Assembly: GCF_012489685.1 (NCBI RefSeq)
Contig: NC_080044.1
Coordinates: 15,852,369 to 15,916,368, forward strand
Source of the DNA: Lotus japonicus
Taxonomy: Eukaryota; Streptophyta; Magnoliopsida; Fabales; Fabaceae
Direction: 5' to 3'
Length of the DNA: 64,000 nt
In this document: positions 24,641 through 36,885 of the stretch, one piece after another
Layout of the letters: the number at the start of each line of letters is the position of its first letter
Position numbering within the stretch: the stretch's first letter is position 1
The notes under the pieces: model-generated
What the model saw: only the letters and a program-made list of their open reading frames with translations
Told to the model about the DNA's origin: nothing
Database searches by the model: none
Program-made: the position numbers and the translations under genes

Positions 24641-26591
24641 TCTCTTCTTCATAGTAAATCTGGTTTAGAAACTAACTATATGGAAAACTCTATCCCTTTA
24701 TTGGAAGGTACACCCGAAAATTCTCTAGGGAATACATTCTGCAAAACACACTACAAAAATCTCTTCTAGTTTCAATTTCGCTAATTGAGTATCTCTTACC
24801 AAGATCAATTGTCACCTACAACTCTTCCGTAGTAACTTGTTAACTTTCAATGCTGAAACTGGATTATGAGGTGTCCAACTTCACTCTCCCGGAAATGAGA
24901 AAAATGACTCTCGCTGTACTTTAAATCTCACTACCCTATTTATGACAGTCCAAAGTATCATTGACAAAAGATTATCCAATCTATATCCAAAGATCACATT
25001 AAAATCAATTATGTCTTAAGCTGTAACGACTATCAACAACTCTCAATCGATCTCCAATGGATACCTTAAAAATAATGGTTCACAAACTCAACTATCAAAT
25101 ACTCTCCAAGAGGTTCAGCAATGACCAACATCTTATTCATGAAAGAAGATAATTCACTAAGCTGACAACAATGATAAAAGAGTATATATCTTTAGCACTA
25201 AGCAAAACATAATCATCTCAATATCATATAGGGAGTATACTTACTGCCACTTCCTTGGTTGCCTAAACATCTTGATGGGTCAAAATAAAGACTCGAGCTC
25301 AACTCTCCTTACATGTCGTTAACATCGACTACTGTTTCATTTACCATTATTTTTAGATACTGCACGACCTCGGCGAAAAGAACTCATAGCTTGTCTACAA
25401 GTGTTGTAGGGGTTAAAGAAGATGCCAAATCTGCTTCTACTAACACTTACTCATGACCAAAGGAAGTTGCACAACCACCACTAGACAATCCTCCACTATA
25501 TGACTTGTCTAACTGCACTACTATTACACCCCTCTATCTCCAAAGAAAGCTACATGATGATCTTTTGACAAGCAAAATAAGGTGTAGATCTCATGCAAAA
25601 ATGCATTTGAGGAAAAGTGGATCGTAAGGGCCCCTTAAATCTAGTCTATGACTCTACATAAAGCTTTAAGATTATATACTATGATTACTCTAGAGAGTAA
25701 TAATTATCAATTTTCTCCAGCAGTTCAAACTTATAAGCCAAGTCATATCTAACAATTTAGAAGTAAACGATTTATGAGTTTCTAGGAAAATTCATCCATG
25801 TTATCAGAGGCGATCCAAACGCTCACGTACCATAAAGTCATTAGATCAATCATGTGCTACAATCCTCCAACTGAATGATGTTAACTTTACCGCCCTTAAG
25901 GGTGAGCATCTAAATGCTCTCTATAACTTCTCCAAAGCATTACTAAACCTTTGTAGATTCGGCCTTGCACTAGTACTAGAAAATTAGGAGATTTAAGTTG
26001 TATGTGACCAGTTAATATGACCTCAATCTGTCCAGTGGCACTTACTTCTTGTTACTTTCCTCTATCTAACCTCTAGCTGACGCTCGTAAATTTTTTCTCA
26101 TGTGGGCTCCCTTGTTGCTGTCCAACAACCACTCCAACACGTTATTTCAAATCATGTTAAAATTCCTTTGTACCAACTGTAAGCTCTAACATCCCTGAAT
26201 TTCATAACCTCAATATAAGCACATTAATATTGGCTACAACAGCAAACAACTAGCGCCTACAGGCAATGGTCCTTGGCCTAAACCACAACGCCGACCACGA
26301 CCTCCTAAAAGAGGGTCCTAATAAGTTAACTCATCTTATGATAAAAATCCTAATTTAAGTGACATCCTCACTGAACAAAGAATATTCATGGAATATATGA
26401 CATGACTCAGAATACAGTGAATGAGGAGCGAACTCAAATCACACTTGGAAAACAACTTTAGGACTCTCATGAGGCGTTAATAGCATCTTTAAAGTAAATG
26501 GTGCCGCGGTTCACAATTTACTAAAAAGATTCTATCACTACCTTATGTCTGCAGCTAATAGGACCTACAGCCAAAGCTCTGATACCAACTT

Positions 26592-28510
26592 TGTCACGAC
26601 CCGAAAACCTAAGCCGTGACCGGCGCACAGACTACCACCCTAGTCTGGCAAGCCTCACCCTCACAGAATCATTTTCCAAACAATTATTCAACATAACCTT
26701 GTACACTTAATTTATAAAAATACCAGAATCTCATTTGTAATTTCAATAGTTACAAAATGATAACATCTGCCAATAAGCTCTCCCATAACTAGTATTTCAG
26801 GTAAAATATAAAATCAACTCGAGCACTCAAGTGCCAACTCTTAAAATAAAATAAAAAGTCACAATCCCAAATCTAAATCCACCTAGTACTCCCTATAGCT
26901 GCAGATAACCAAGATTATATAAAAGACACCAATGTGACAACCTGCCCAAGGAAATAAGTCGAATGATCTGAATCTGAAAACAGTCTGCTACTCAATTGCC
27001 TGAAAATCTGTGGAGGGAAATAAGGTATGGGGTAAGTCACAAAGACTTAGTGAGCAGTCAACAACCACCATGAACAAGAAGGGGAAACAGAATAGGCACG
27101 AGTTTTTCTCTCTCAACTCATGTATAAACAATTTATATCAACAATAATACCAGTTTAAATCATTTCCAGAATGAACTTGACAAAAAAAAATCATAAAGCT
27201 CATTAATAATCACTTCAAATAAATACAGTTAAAATCATGTCCTGATATGAAAACATAAAACCATAAATTTAATATCATAGGGTCACACATGTAGAACCGT
27301 GAGGCGGCTCCATCTCGTTGATAGCCCTCTCCTCCTACGGGATGGCCTATCCGATAGGGGCAGCTCCATCTAACGGATAGCCCTTTCCTCTCTCACATCA
27401 TATATCGTATCGTATCTCATCGGGGGAAGCTACATCTCGTTGATAGCCCTCTCCGTGCACTGGCGGCTCCATCTAACGGATAGCCCTCTCCTCCCGGAAT
27501 CAATCTAGCTAGGTGCACCTAGGCCGTTACCTCCGTTAACGGCTACGGGGTTCTATCAAGGATCCCCAAAACCGTTTTCTCAAACCAGGTTAAGTCTCAT
27601 CAAAGTCTCAAAATCAACTTTCCAAGTTCATAATCTCAGTTTCACATAATTTCCAAAATCAAAGCAATATAAATTATTTTCTCATGTTAGTTCAGAATCA
27701 GACTCAGATCAACTTCATAAAACCAGCTTTCAAATAATTCACGAATTGCAAAACATGTTTCCCCAATTTAAATATATAGGTAATATATCAAAATAATCAT
27801 AAATAACAATTATAGAGTAATAAAATTATGCCACAATGATTGAAAACCACTCACAATACGACGAATCGACTGAACTGCTCTCAACAGCTCCACGTCAACC
27901 AAACGCACCATTAGCCAACGAATCTGAACACCAAAATTTAACTTCAAACCTTCAGCCTTAATTATCTTATGTCCTACTACCCATGAGCAAGTACAAAATC
28001 CCCAATTATATACCCAAAACCCTAAAAACAATTCTACTTAATTATTACATATGCTATAATACTATTCTTTAAATTTATAGGTTGTGGGAATACCTCCATG
28101 ACATCACAAAGCAACTCTGCAGTGGGTACTCTTCTCCTTCCTCATAGCACAAACCCTAAGTCCCAATCTTTATCTCAAAATCCCTTTCACTTGAACATCA
28201 AAATTCTCCTTCACGAGAGTGTGGTTTTTTGCAATAGGATTTGGTGTGGCTTTTCATGTGTAGAAGTGGAAGGAAAGGACGAAACATTGGAGGGGATGCA
28301 AGTCGCATACGGAGGCACAGGAAAGCAATTCTAAGAGAAAAGAAAGCAGGATACAAATTTGAGGTTTCTTTTTATTTGTTGTTTTGGAATTGGTAATGGT
28401 AATTGGGGTGTGGGCTGCGTGGTATAAAGGTAGGCTAGGTTAGTTATATTTTTTTTCTTCCATTTTCTAATAATAAAAAAAATATATAATTATTGAAACG
28501 GGTCGTTTCA
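26592..28510 (-). repeat. Gypsy 5' LTR, full length (1919 bp)
   Basis: It has the same termini as the 460-bp copy but a complete middle. That middle includes short imperfect tandem segments of the type GGCTCCATCT..GATAGCCCTCTCC (about 27300-27490). It lies next to the primer-binding site, so it is the 5' LTR of a minus-strand element and would hold the promoter. Confidence 0.85.
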
Positions 28511-31375
28511 TATTGATACTTTGATCCATGATCTTGGAAAACGTCCACAAATTTGGAATTATCACGTGAATCAACAAGATGAAATTCGTAGAGCATATAT
28601 AAAGTTTGGGCCTTATCAATTCTTAATGGATGTGTATCCACTTTCTGGTCCAGAAAATCGTGCTCGACGATTTCAAGCTCATTGGTTTAAAACTTTTCCT
28701 TGGTTAGAGTTCTCACCTGAAAAAGATGCTTCTTTTTGCTTTCCATGCTATTTATTTTCTAGAAGTCCAAGCCTGTTTACTTCAAAAGGGTTTAGAAATT
28801 GGAGAAAAGTAAATAGTGGAAAAGATTGTTCATTTTTACCTCACATCGGACAAAGCCCAAGTTCACCTCATAATGTTGCTCTTAGATGTTGTGAAGATTT
28901 TAAGAATCAATTTTGTCATATTGATAAAGTGTTGTCTAAGCAGATTTCGCAACAAGTTTTGAATAATCATTTGCGTCTTAAAGCTTCAGTGGATGTTGTT
29001 AAATGGTTAACATTTCAAGTTTGTGCTTTTAGAGGACATGATGAAAGTGTGAGATCTAGAAACCAAGGTAATTTTCTAGAGATGCTAAAACTTTTGACTT
29101 CTTACAATAATGAAGTAGACAAGGTTGTCTTGGATAATGCACCCCAAAATGCAAGATACACTTCACCCACTATTCAAAAAGAAATTTTACATGTGTTTGC
29201 TAGAAAGATGCAAAGTGAAATTCGTGAAGAGATTGGTAATGCAAAATTTTGTATAATTGTTGATGAAGCTCGTGATGAATCTAAAAGAGAACAAATTACT
29301 CTTGTTGTTAGATTTGTTTATAAGAATTGATATGTTAAGGAGCGTTTATTGGATGTGATACATGTGACAGATACTACATCTAGCACTCTTAAGCAAGGGA
29401 TTTGTTCAATATTATCTCATCACAATCTCAACATTCAAAATTTAAGAGGCCAAGGATATGATGGAGCTAGCAATATGTGTGGAGAGTGGAATGGTTTAAA
29501 AGCTTTGATTCTTCAAGAATGTCCTTATGCATATTATGTATATTGTTTGACTTATCAATTACAACTAGCTCTTGTTACTTCAGCTAAAGTAGTTAATGTT
29601 CATGGTTTTTTTCAAAACTTGACTATGATTGTTAATGTTTGTCTTCTTCTTGTAAACACAGTGATGAGTTGCAAAAGGCTTATGCAACTGAAATTGCACA
29701 TTTAGTTGCAAGTGATGGGATTGAAACTGGAAGGGGGGGCTAATCAAATTGGCACATTAAAGAGATCTGGAGACACTAGATGGTGTTCCCATTTCAATTC
29801 TATATGTAGTCTTTTACGCTTGTACAATGCAACTACTTCTGTTCTTGAAGATTTAGCTGTTGAAGGGTCTACTTATTCTCAATGAGGTGATGCTACTTAT
29901 GCTCTCAAATTGTTGATATTATTTAAATTTGTTTTCATCCTACATTTTATGGAAGAACTTATGGGAATTGTTGATAATCTTTGTCAAGCTTTGCAGCAAA
30001 AGTCTCAAGACATTTTGAATGCTATGTGTTTGGTTTCTACTACAAAGTCATTGATTCAAAACCTAAGAGATTATGGGTGGGATTCTCTTTTATAATAGGT
30101 TAAATGTTTTTGTGAGAGTCGGGCTATTGAAATTCCAAATATGAGTTCTTCTTTCTCTGACATAATTCGATCTCGTCGTCAGAAAGATTTTGTGACCGTG
30201 GAGCATCATTATCATGTAGATGTATTTAATTCTGTCATTGATTATCAGTTGAAAGAATTAAACAGTAGATTTAGTGAGCAAACAACTGAACTTCTTACAT
30301 TGAGCACAACTTTAGATCCTAAAGATGCATTCAAGTCATTCAATGTTGGTGATATTTGTTGTCTGGTTAAGAAGTTTTACTCATGTGATTTTTTTGACCA
30401 AGAAAAGATTCTGCTGGAATATGAATTGCAACATTATGATTTTGATGTGCTTAAAGGTGTCAACTTTCAGAACTTGTCCACAATTGGTGAATTATTTCAA
30501 AAACTAGTTGTGACTGGAAAATCAAATGTTTATCCTTTACTTGACAGATTGTTAAGATTGGTTTTGACACTTCCTGTGTCAATGACAACCACATAACGTG
30601 CTTTTTCAGCGATGAAAATCATAAAAACAAGATTGCGCAACAAATGGAAGATGATTTTCTCACTCACTACATGATTGTTTATATTGAAAAGGAAATTGCC
30701 GAAAATTTTACCATACATTTATTGATGATTTTTACTCTATAAAACAAAGGCAAGCCCAACTTCAATTTTTAAATTTCGAGGTACTTAAATTAGTTATTAA
30801 AACTTGCCAGTTGGCTAATTTTCATTCACATTGCTAAACTGTTGTATTTGTGTGTTGATTGCAAGTTCCTTCTTCATCAGGGAGATAAATGGTGGTGTGG
30901 TTTGACACTTGCATAAATGAGGTGTCAATTTTTTGTTTGGAGAGACAAGTTATTGTTATTCTCATTGGTTCTATATTATGTGGCACTACTTTACTACCAC
31001 TTTTTGAGATGAAGCTACAAGTTTTTGTTATTTCTTCTGACATGTTACCGGCTTAGTGGCACATATATGATGGATAGTATCCATTGGACTCAATTTACAA
31101 ATATACTTTTCTTCTTATATAAATATTAATCATGTATCAAATTTGTTTTATAAATTACGCATGTGAGAATATAATTTTTTTCGTAAATCATATGCACTTT
31201 AGTCTTCGCCACTCCGAAATAAAAATCCTGCCTCCGCCATTGCTTGTTGTTTTCCCTAGATGCATGGTCGTATAAATACAAAACTTCATATATTTATGCT
31301 TTTACGAATTCTACCATGTAGATATGCCATGAGAAAAGGGAATCGTCACACATTAGTTGCAAGTATTTAAGATCA

Positions 31376-31810
31376 CTACAATACTCGACCTCGATTATGT
31401 AAGCCATAAAAAGAACTCCACGCATTGATAATTATGTCCCAAAGCTCCTTCGGATGAACATGCAACTTGCATTTTTCCTTCACATTCTTAGCAATGTGAA
31501 ACTGACACAACATGTGCTTGGACAAAGAAAAAACATCATCGACAACAATTATTAATTCAACCATACGCTTGATAGGGTTTGTATACTTGTTTATGATAGT
31601 GAAATTACTGGGGTTACTCTCCTTTAATGAGAGAAACATGTTGTTTGGTTTGACTCTGTTGTCTGCCATATCTTCAACCAACACTTTTTCTTGATCCGTT
31701 GGTCGTCCAACGAGTGCGTGCCTAATTAATATCCCGTCCCGTTCATCGATATGAATACCACATAAAACTCTTAGTTTTCAACCTCCACACACCTTCCTAG
31801 GTCGCACTCT
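31376..31810 (-). pseudogene. MULE transposase relic, N-terminal and central part
   Basis: The minus strand from about 31730 reads HALVGRPTDQEKVLVEDMAD and NRVKPNNMFLSLKESNPSN, then DDVFSLSKHMLCQFHIAKNV and KCKLHVHPKELWDIIINAW. This is the order seen in plant MULE transposases fused to a FAR1-type N-terminus: linker, core, then the CxxH block (LCQFHIAKNV). The frame ends near the hAT insertion and its continuation is at 21330-20945. The part before 31684 is out of frame, so the gene is broken independently of the insertion. Confidence 0.7.
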
Positions 31811-32850
31811 TAGCTTCAAAGAGCTCTAACGTTTTATAGTTCTTGTGCCCTAATGTGTCAACATGTTCTTATACAACTTGTACTTCCCACTCCACTCAGT
31901 TAGAAGTTCCTTCCTTTTAAGACCTCCATAATCATACCTCGTAATAATAACAACAAATCCATAATTGGCTATAACATAGTAAGAACTAAGATATAACTAT
32001 CTCTGGTCAGTGGTAAAGGCATCCGTACAGTCATCTATAACAACAACATACCTCTTAGTATTTATGTTTTCATCCTTACATGGTAACATATCCACTTCCC
32101 TTAACAAAATTGTTGCCATGAAAATACTATATTGCATACCATTGTTTAATATGAGGAAACTGATAAAGTTTGACCTTCTGCATTTTCAAACGCATAATTC
32201 AGATTTGCTTGCTTTCATATGTTCCTCAAATTAGAAACCGAAACATTTGCTTTTGTGTACCAGAATTTAGAATTCGATACGCATAAAACTATGTTCCGCA
32301 TTATAAATTTCGAAACATATAAAACTACACTTTTAAATAAAACTTTCCATAGACTTAGGTTTGCGAAATGTAAGAGATGTTGAATATATATTTCACAAAT
32401 TAAAATACAATATTAAATATAATTCCCCATGCGAGTAAAAATAGATCAAACCATTACCTATGGAGTAACGTTTGATGATGGATCACAAACCCATCACCTA
32501 GCCTGGCTTCCTGACAATACTTGTGTTGAAGGAGATGTTGAGGAAGGAGATAGTGAACAAGATGATGGAGATGGTGAGAGAGGTGAAGGATATGGTGAAA
32601 GAGTACAAAGAGGCTCGGTTGTGAAGAAGGAACAACGGAGAGATGGTGGGGTTTCTAGGGGTATTTTGGGAAAAATAAAAAAGGGGATGGTGAGAATAGT
32701 AATGCTCTATACAAGTCTAGCTCAGCTCATGATATTTCCACCCTAGGCACGGACACTCAACACCGTTCAGTTGGACAGAGACGTGCCAGCCAAGCCTTAC
32801 CCTTACCCTTACCCTTTCCCGCCGATTCATTCACCCATTCCACTCCTCTA
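31811..32850. other. Non-coding DNA between the MULE relic and the VPS13-like gene
   Basis: AT-rich to about 32430. A plus-strand frame of 105 codons (32429-32746) is Gly/Asp/Glu-rich, resembles no family and is probably chance or a captured scrap. The part from about 32750 is the proximal promoter of the VPS13-like gene; it includes CCTTACCCTTACCCTTACCC at 32794-32813. Confidence 0.4.
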
Positions 32851-32851
32851 A

Positions 32852-32859
32852 CTATAAAT
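32852..32859 (+). promoter_or_regulatory. Candidate TATA box of the VPS13-like gene
   Basis: CTATAAAT lies 75 bases before the chosen ATG (32934), in a C/T-rich leader context suited to transcription starting near 32885. This is a motif and distance argument only. Confidence 0.45.
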
Positions 32860-32933
32860 TCTGTTACTCCTCTCTTCACAACTCTACACTTCACAACCAA
32901 TCAATCCATGAAACTTCTACAACTATCACCACC

Positions 32934-35900
32934 ATGCTCTTGAAAACCATAATCCACCGGAGACTACTCTCTCTACTCAATCCATGGCTACGAGAAGAGC
33001 CCCAAATCGACCTCCAATTAGGGTTCTTCCACTCCCTCGCCGTCGCCAACAACCTCCGCTTCGACACCTCCGTTCTCAACCACCTCTTCGACGCTCCTCC
33101 GTCCCTCGTCATCAAGGACCTCACCGTCGAACGCCTCACCGTTCGATTCTCCGCCTGGTCATCGCCGGACTTCACAATCGAACTTCACGGCGTTCGCCTC
33201 GTGCTGGCGTTCGAGTTAGTAACCGCTAACATCCTCTTTGTTTTCTCTTTTGATTGTTATTTGAATCAGTTATTGTTGAATGAATGGTTTTCATTTCTTT
33301 AACTGAATTAAGTAACTGTTTGGTTTTGAAGGAAGCCGGAAACGGAGGAATGCGCGAGGCGGTTGCGGAATTGGAAGTATGATCATTCCGATTATCTCAG
33401 GAAGAAGCTTTCGGAACTCGATCCTGAGGTAAACTACTACTTTTTGCAGTTTTTGAACTCAATGACTCTTGCTACTTGATGAAGCTTTTTTTTGTTATCG
33501 GAACTTATGGCACTTCCTCTAGGTCATTAGTCCAATCGGAATGTCTCGCGATTAAAATTATTGGTGCAATTCACTAATTCGTAACGGTTTCTTTATTAGG
33601 CCGGTTCTTGTTTAAATCAAATGAATCTTGAGTACAAGTAAAGAGAGAGACATACCAGGAAGAATTAATTTGTTAAATATCATATCAATATCATTATGGT
33701 GATTACTGTTTACCTTTTGTGTGGATTTTAGGGCTGTTCATTGCATCACATTTTGGAGAGGATCTTATTTGCTGTCCCTGAGAGGAAGGATTTTACATCA
33801 TCTGTTTTGAATCTCATCATGAATAGCTGTCGTCTTGAAGCGCGTCACATTCACGTGGCGATTCAATTCCCCATATTAAATGACGAGTTTGAATGTTTTG
33901 GAGAAATAAAGGAGGTCAGTGCAAGTTCTAAGTATCTGGATAAAAAATGTCTTCTTAGAGGTTTTCTTAGTACAATTTTTATTCCGATGAGAGAGAGCTC
34001 TTTTACATTGAATGGCATTGGAATCAGGGTCGGATTAATTGGAAAGAATGACACAAAGCGTGTTTTGCTCTCATCTGATGTCCGGAGTTTCATTAAATTC
34101 AGAGATCTTGAGCTGGCAGATTGCACACTCTGTTTTCCCGAACTAGCTTTTTCATTCTCTCCAGATGACATCTCTAAGTATATTCATTTAGACGAATTAC
34201 TATCTAATAAGTCCAACCAAGCTAGGAATGCTAGAGAATTATGGAGAATAGCTTCCAGCAGAATCGGCCACGTGACTTTATCTCCCAGATTGTCATTGCA
34301 AAGATTAGTTGGTGTTATAGGCCAATGGATAAACTATGTCAATACTTATGAGAATATCTTGCTTCTTACTGGATATTCTACTGGCCACACATGGAAGAAG
34401 TCCGTTTCTAAGGTGTCTCATAACAAACTGATTTTGAGTTCTGCTAGACACCATTGGGAGTTGATCTCTGACATTGAGAAAAATTTGCCTGTTGAAGGTA
34501 TAACACTGGCAAGGCGAATAGCTCGTCATAAAGCATCCTTGAAAATTCCATTTGATTGTCATAAGGAATTTGCGGCCACAAGTAATTTCTTTCACCCATT
34601 TCTTTCTATACTGGCATTTATATGGCAAGTCATCTCAAAGATAATACATTGTATAGTGCTCATCTTTTACCGGAAGAAAATAATGCAAGATCCTGATATT
34701 GATGGATGTTTTTTGGGAAGTCTAAATGAAGAGCCTTGTCAAAGGTGTTATTTTGTGGTGAACTTTGGGAAAATCATAATATCAGTTTCTCGAATAAATG
34801 AAATTCAACCATCTGCATGTGAAAAATTTCAGTCACATACTGGGATTTCAAACTCAGATTTCCTTTCAATATACTTCTGTATGGATGCTTTGTTATTAGT
34901 ATCTGTGAAAGACATTTTTGAACAAAGGGTCTTTCTATCATGTGGGAAAATGAAGGTTAATCTTGCACCCTTGAAAATGTCAGCAGAATCAATTACAATG
35001 GATATGCTTCGTTCAGTCAAAGGAAACGGAAAGGAAAGCATTAATGATATGGAATCACTTCTGTGGGTTGAACCTGCAAAGATGTTTCTCCTTTCAGAAA
35101 CTAATGTTGCTGAATTTGAAGATTCTGTTGATTCTCATATTGAAAGCTTTATGGGAAAGTTGTCAGCGAGTTTGAAAGGAATTTACAGCAATTTGGGTGA
35201 AAGTGAGATTGAGTATTCTGAAAATCCATGCCTTCTATTTAAGATTGAGATATATTCCACATATCCAGACAACAATAATTCAGATTTTGGGTTTTGTGAA
35301 TGGGGTTTAATGCTAGGAAAGTTAAATTTAGTTCTGACTCATTCTTCAGTAACATCGGTGTCTCTCATTCTTAGACAAATACAACATGCTGTTTACTGGA
35401 AGAACAAGAGGGAAATGTGTACTGTTCCAAATTTTGTGGAGAAAACAGAAAATGCTTGGGTTAAAAAATATGAACGTTTTTTCAAAGGATTGATTTTGGC
35501 CTTGCTTCAAAAGCTTCCAGAGAAACACATTCATTTTGGAGTGTTTGTTGATGGTTCTTCTGTAAGATTTTCACACAGAAGGGAGGCCAGTCTTGGTTGT
35601 AAAGACATTAATGACAATATCAGTCAGGATGACTTTGACTTCGCTTTTGATTTCAATGCGATTGAAGCTGTTGTCAGTTCTCCTCCTTTAGTTGGCATTG
35701 CATCATTGTCAGGTCACTTGGGGCTTGATACTACCAAAGCAGAGTGTATTACATTGGAACCTCAAGTGATTGAAATGCCAAAACCCAACAATGATAAGTA
35801 TGCTTCCTTAGGAAAGACTTCAATTGGTACCTACCTTCATCTAAATGGCTTAAATGCTTATTTGGAGAAATCAGCAGAAGACCATCAGATTCAACTTTTT

Positions 35901-36846
35901 ATATTGAAGCCAATTACCGTCCAGATGCTATCCTCTAGGTAGTTAGGAATTTGACTAAAGGCTGATACTTAGTTTACATTATCCATGTTTGTCATTTGAT
36001 GTTCTTATTGGTTGCTGAAATTCTTGATTGATAACAAAATGGTAGTATATATATTGACCTCAACAAGTCAGAAACTGTTAGAAAATTTCATTATTTCTTA
36101 AGTTTTTTTTCTAAAGGTGATTCTATCAATGATTACGTTGAGTTCTGATTCAATTTAAAAAGAAAGAGAATTAGGCTAACAACTGGACACTAGCCAGGCC
36201 TTGAAATTAAGGGAGACAGTTGTTGTTATGATAAGATAATATTAGATTTGAGATATGTTTTTGCTATGATAAGATGAGTTATGGTCTGTATTATCTTGTT
36301 ATCATGTACTAGATATGATTAGTTTTATAGATAGTGTATGAGATAGACTAGGAAACCTATTGTTGAGATCGACCAAGACACTTATTTATATATTCTACTT
36401 TTATGTCACATGTAATACACATCAATCAAATTATCAATGAGGAAATTATATTCCTTTCACTTCCCACTTGGAATTAGAGCTCCCGGTCCCCGGGGCTCTG
36501 CATCCGTGCCTAAACCTTAGTCGCCTTTATTACAGACTAAGAACTTTTATTGCCTTCATTGTGACCTAGAAAGGGATGCCTCTTTTGGAGTCATCAACTC
36601 AAAGGAGGTAGAGTCCAACACATTTCTCAGGATCTCCAATCATCTCCCTGAGCCCTATTAAAGTATACGAGTGCATGGGAGTACTATGTACCCAGATGCA
36701 TGTGATCTGGCTGTTAGAGGCAGTTAGTTTCTGTTGAGAGGTTGTTAGCTGTTAAGTAAAAAACTAACTAACTTAGTAGTTAGAGAGTTAGAGATCATAT
36801 AATATCACTATCAATCAATCAATACAGTTCATTCAGATGACACACA

Positions 36847-36885
<39 letters not shown>

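Larger units (their letters stand above)
22489..28510 (-). mobile_element. Ty3/gypsy LTR retrotransposon, coding-dead, inserted in the hAT gene
   Basis: The target duplication TATTG is at 22484-22488 and 28511-28515. The element reads leftward: 5' LTR 28510-26592, primer site at 26587-26576 (TGGTATCAGAGC, tRNA-iMet), interior 26591-22949, and 3' LTR 22948-22489. The 3' LTR lacks the 1.46 kb that matches 26625-28081. The interior carries decayed pol: the line from CVDYKQMEN (near 24610) through FIEGILVHSEDKEEH (near 24390-24340) is reverse transcriptase, and KFEDEFF before the 3' LTR (near 22975) is the usual gypsy pol C-terminus. Only short frames survive. Orientation and superfamily are well supported. 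Confidence 0.9.
22317..30720 (+). pseudogene. hAT transposase (TTF-type zinc finger, ZMYM1-like), interrupted and mutated
   Basis: The start is ATG at 22317, with the N-terminal SYFKRK motif typical of this group. Coding stops at 22488, where a gypsy element is inserted, and resumes at 28516. The TTF zinc-finger region follows (RRFQAHWFKTFPWLEFS then CFPCYLF, about 28660-28755), then the RNase-H-like core (IIVDEARDESKREQ, 29255-29290; GYDGASNMCG, 29455-29485; TRWCSHF, 29775-29795) and the hAT dimerisation tail (RAFSAMKIIKTRLRNKM, about 30600-30650). Damage besides the insertion: in-frame stops at 29328, near 29703, near 29884, near 30093 and at 30594, and a probable frameshift near 29740. The protein cannot be made in full. 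Confidence 0.9.
21411..31250 (+). mobile_element. Autonomous-type hAT element with 8-bp target duplication, split by a gypsy insertion
   Basis: Ends are CAGTGGCGGA at 21421 and, reverse-complemented, CAATGGCGGA at 31242. CTTGTTGT flanks both sides (21411-21418 and 31243-31250); the left side has two extra bases (CA) between the duplication and the end, perhaps slippage. Without the 6-kb gypsy insertion (22489-28510 plus one TSD copy) the element is about 3.8 kb. It holds a transposase of the TTF/ZMYM1-like hAT group. 21430-22316 is the 5' untranslated part. The element sits inside a MULE transposase relic. Confidence 0.85.

Noticed and set aside
32429..32746. Plus-strand frame of 105 codons, Asp/Glu/Gly-rich
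   Set aside because: It comes from GA-rich DNA, has no family resemblance or splice context, and lies in the likely promoter region.
32794..32820. Interstitial telomere repeat
   Set aside because: The unit is CCCTTA; plant telomeres read CCCTAAA on this strand.
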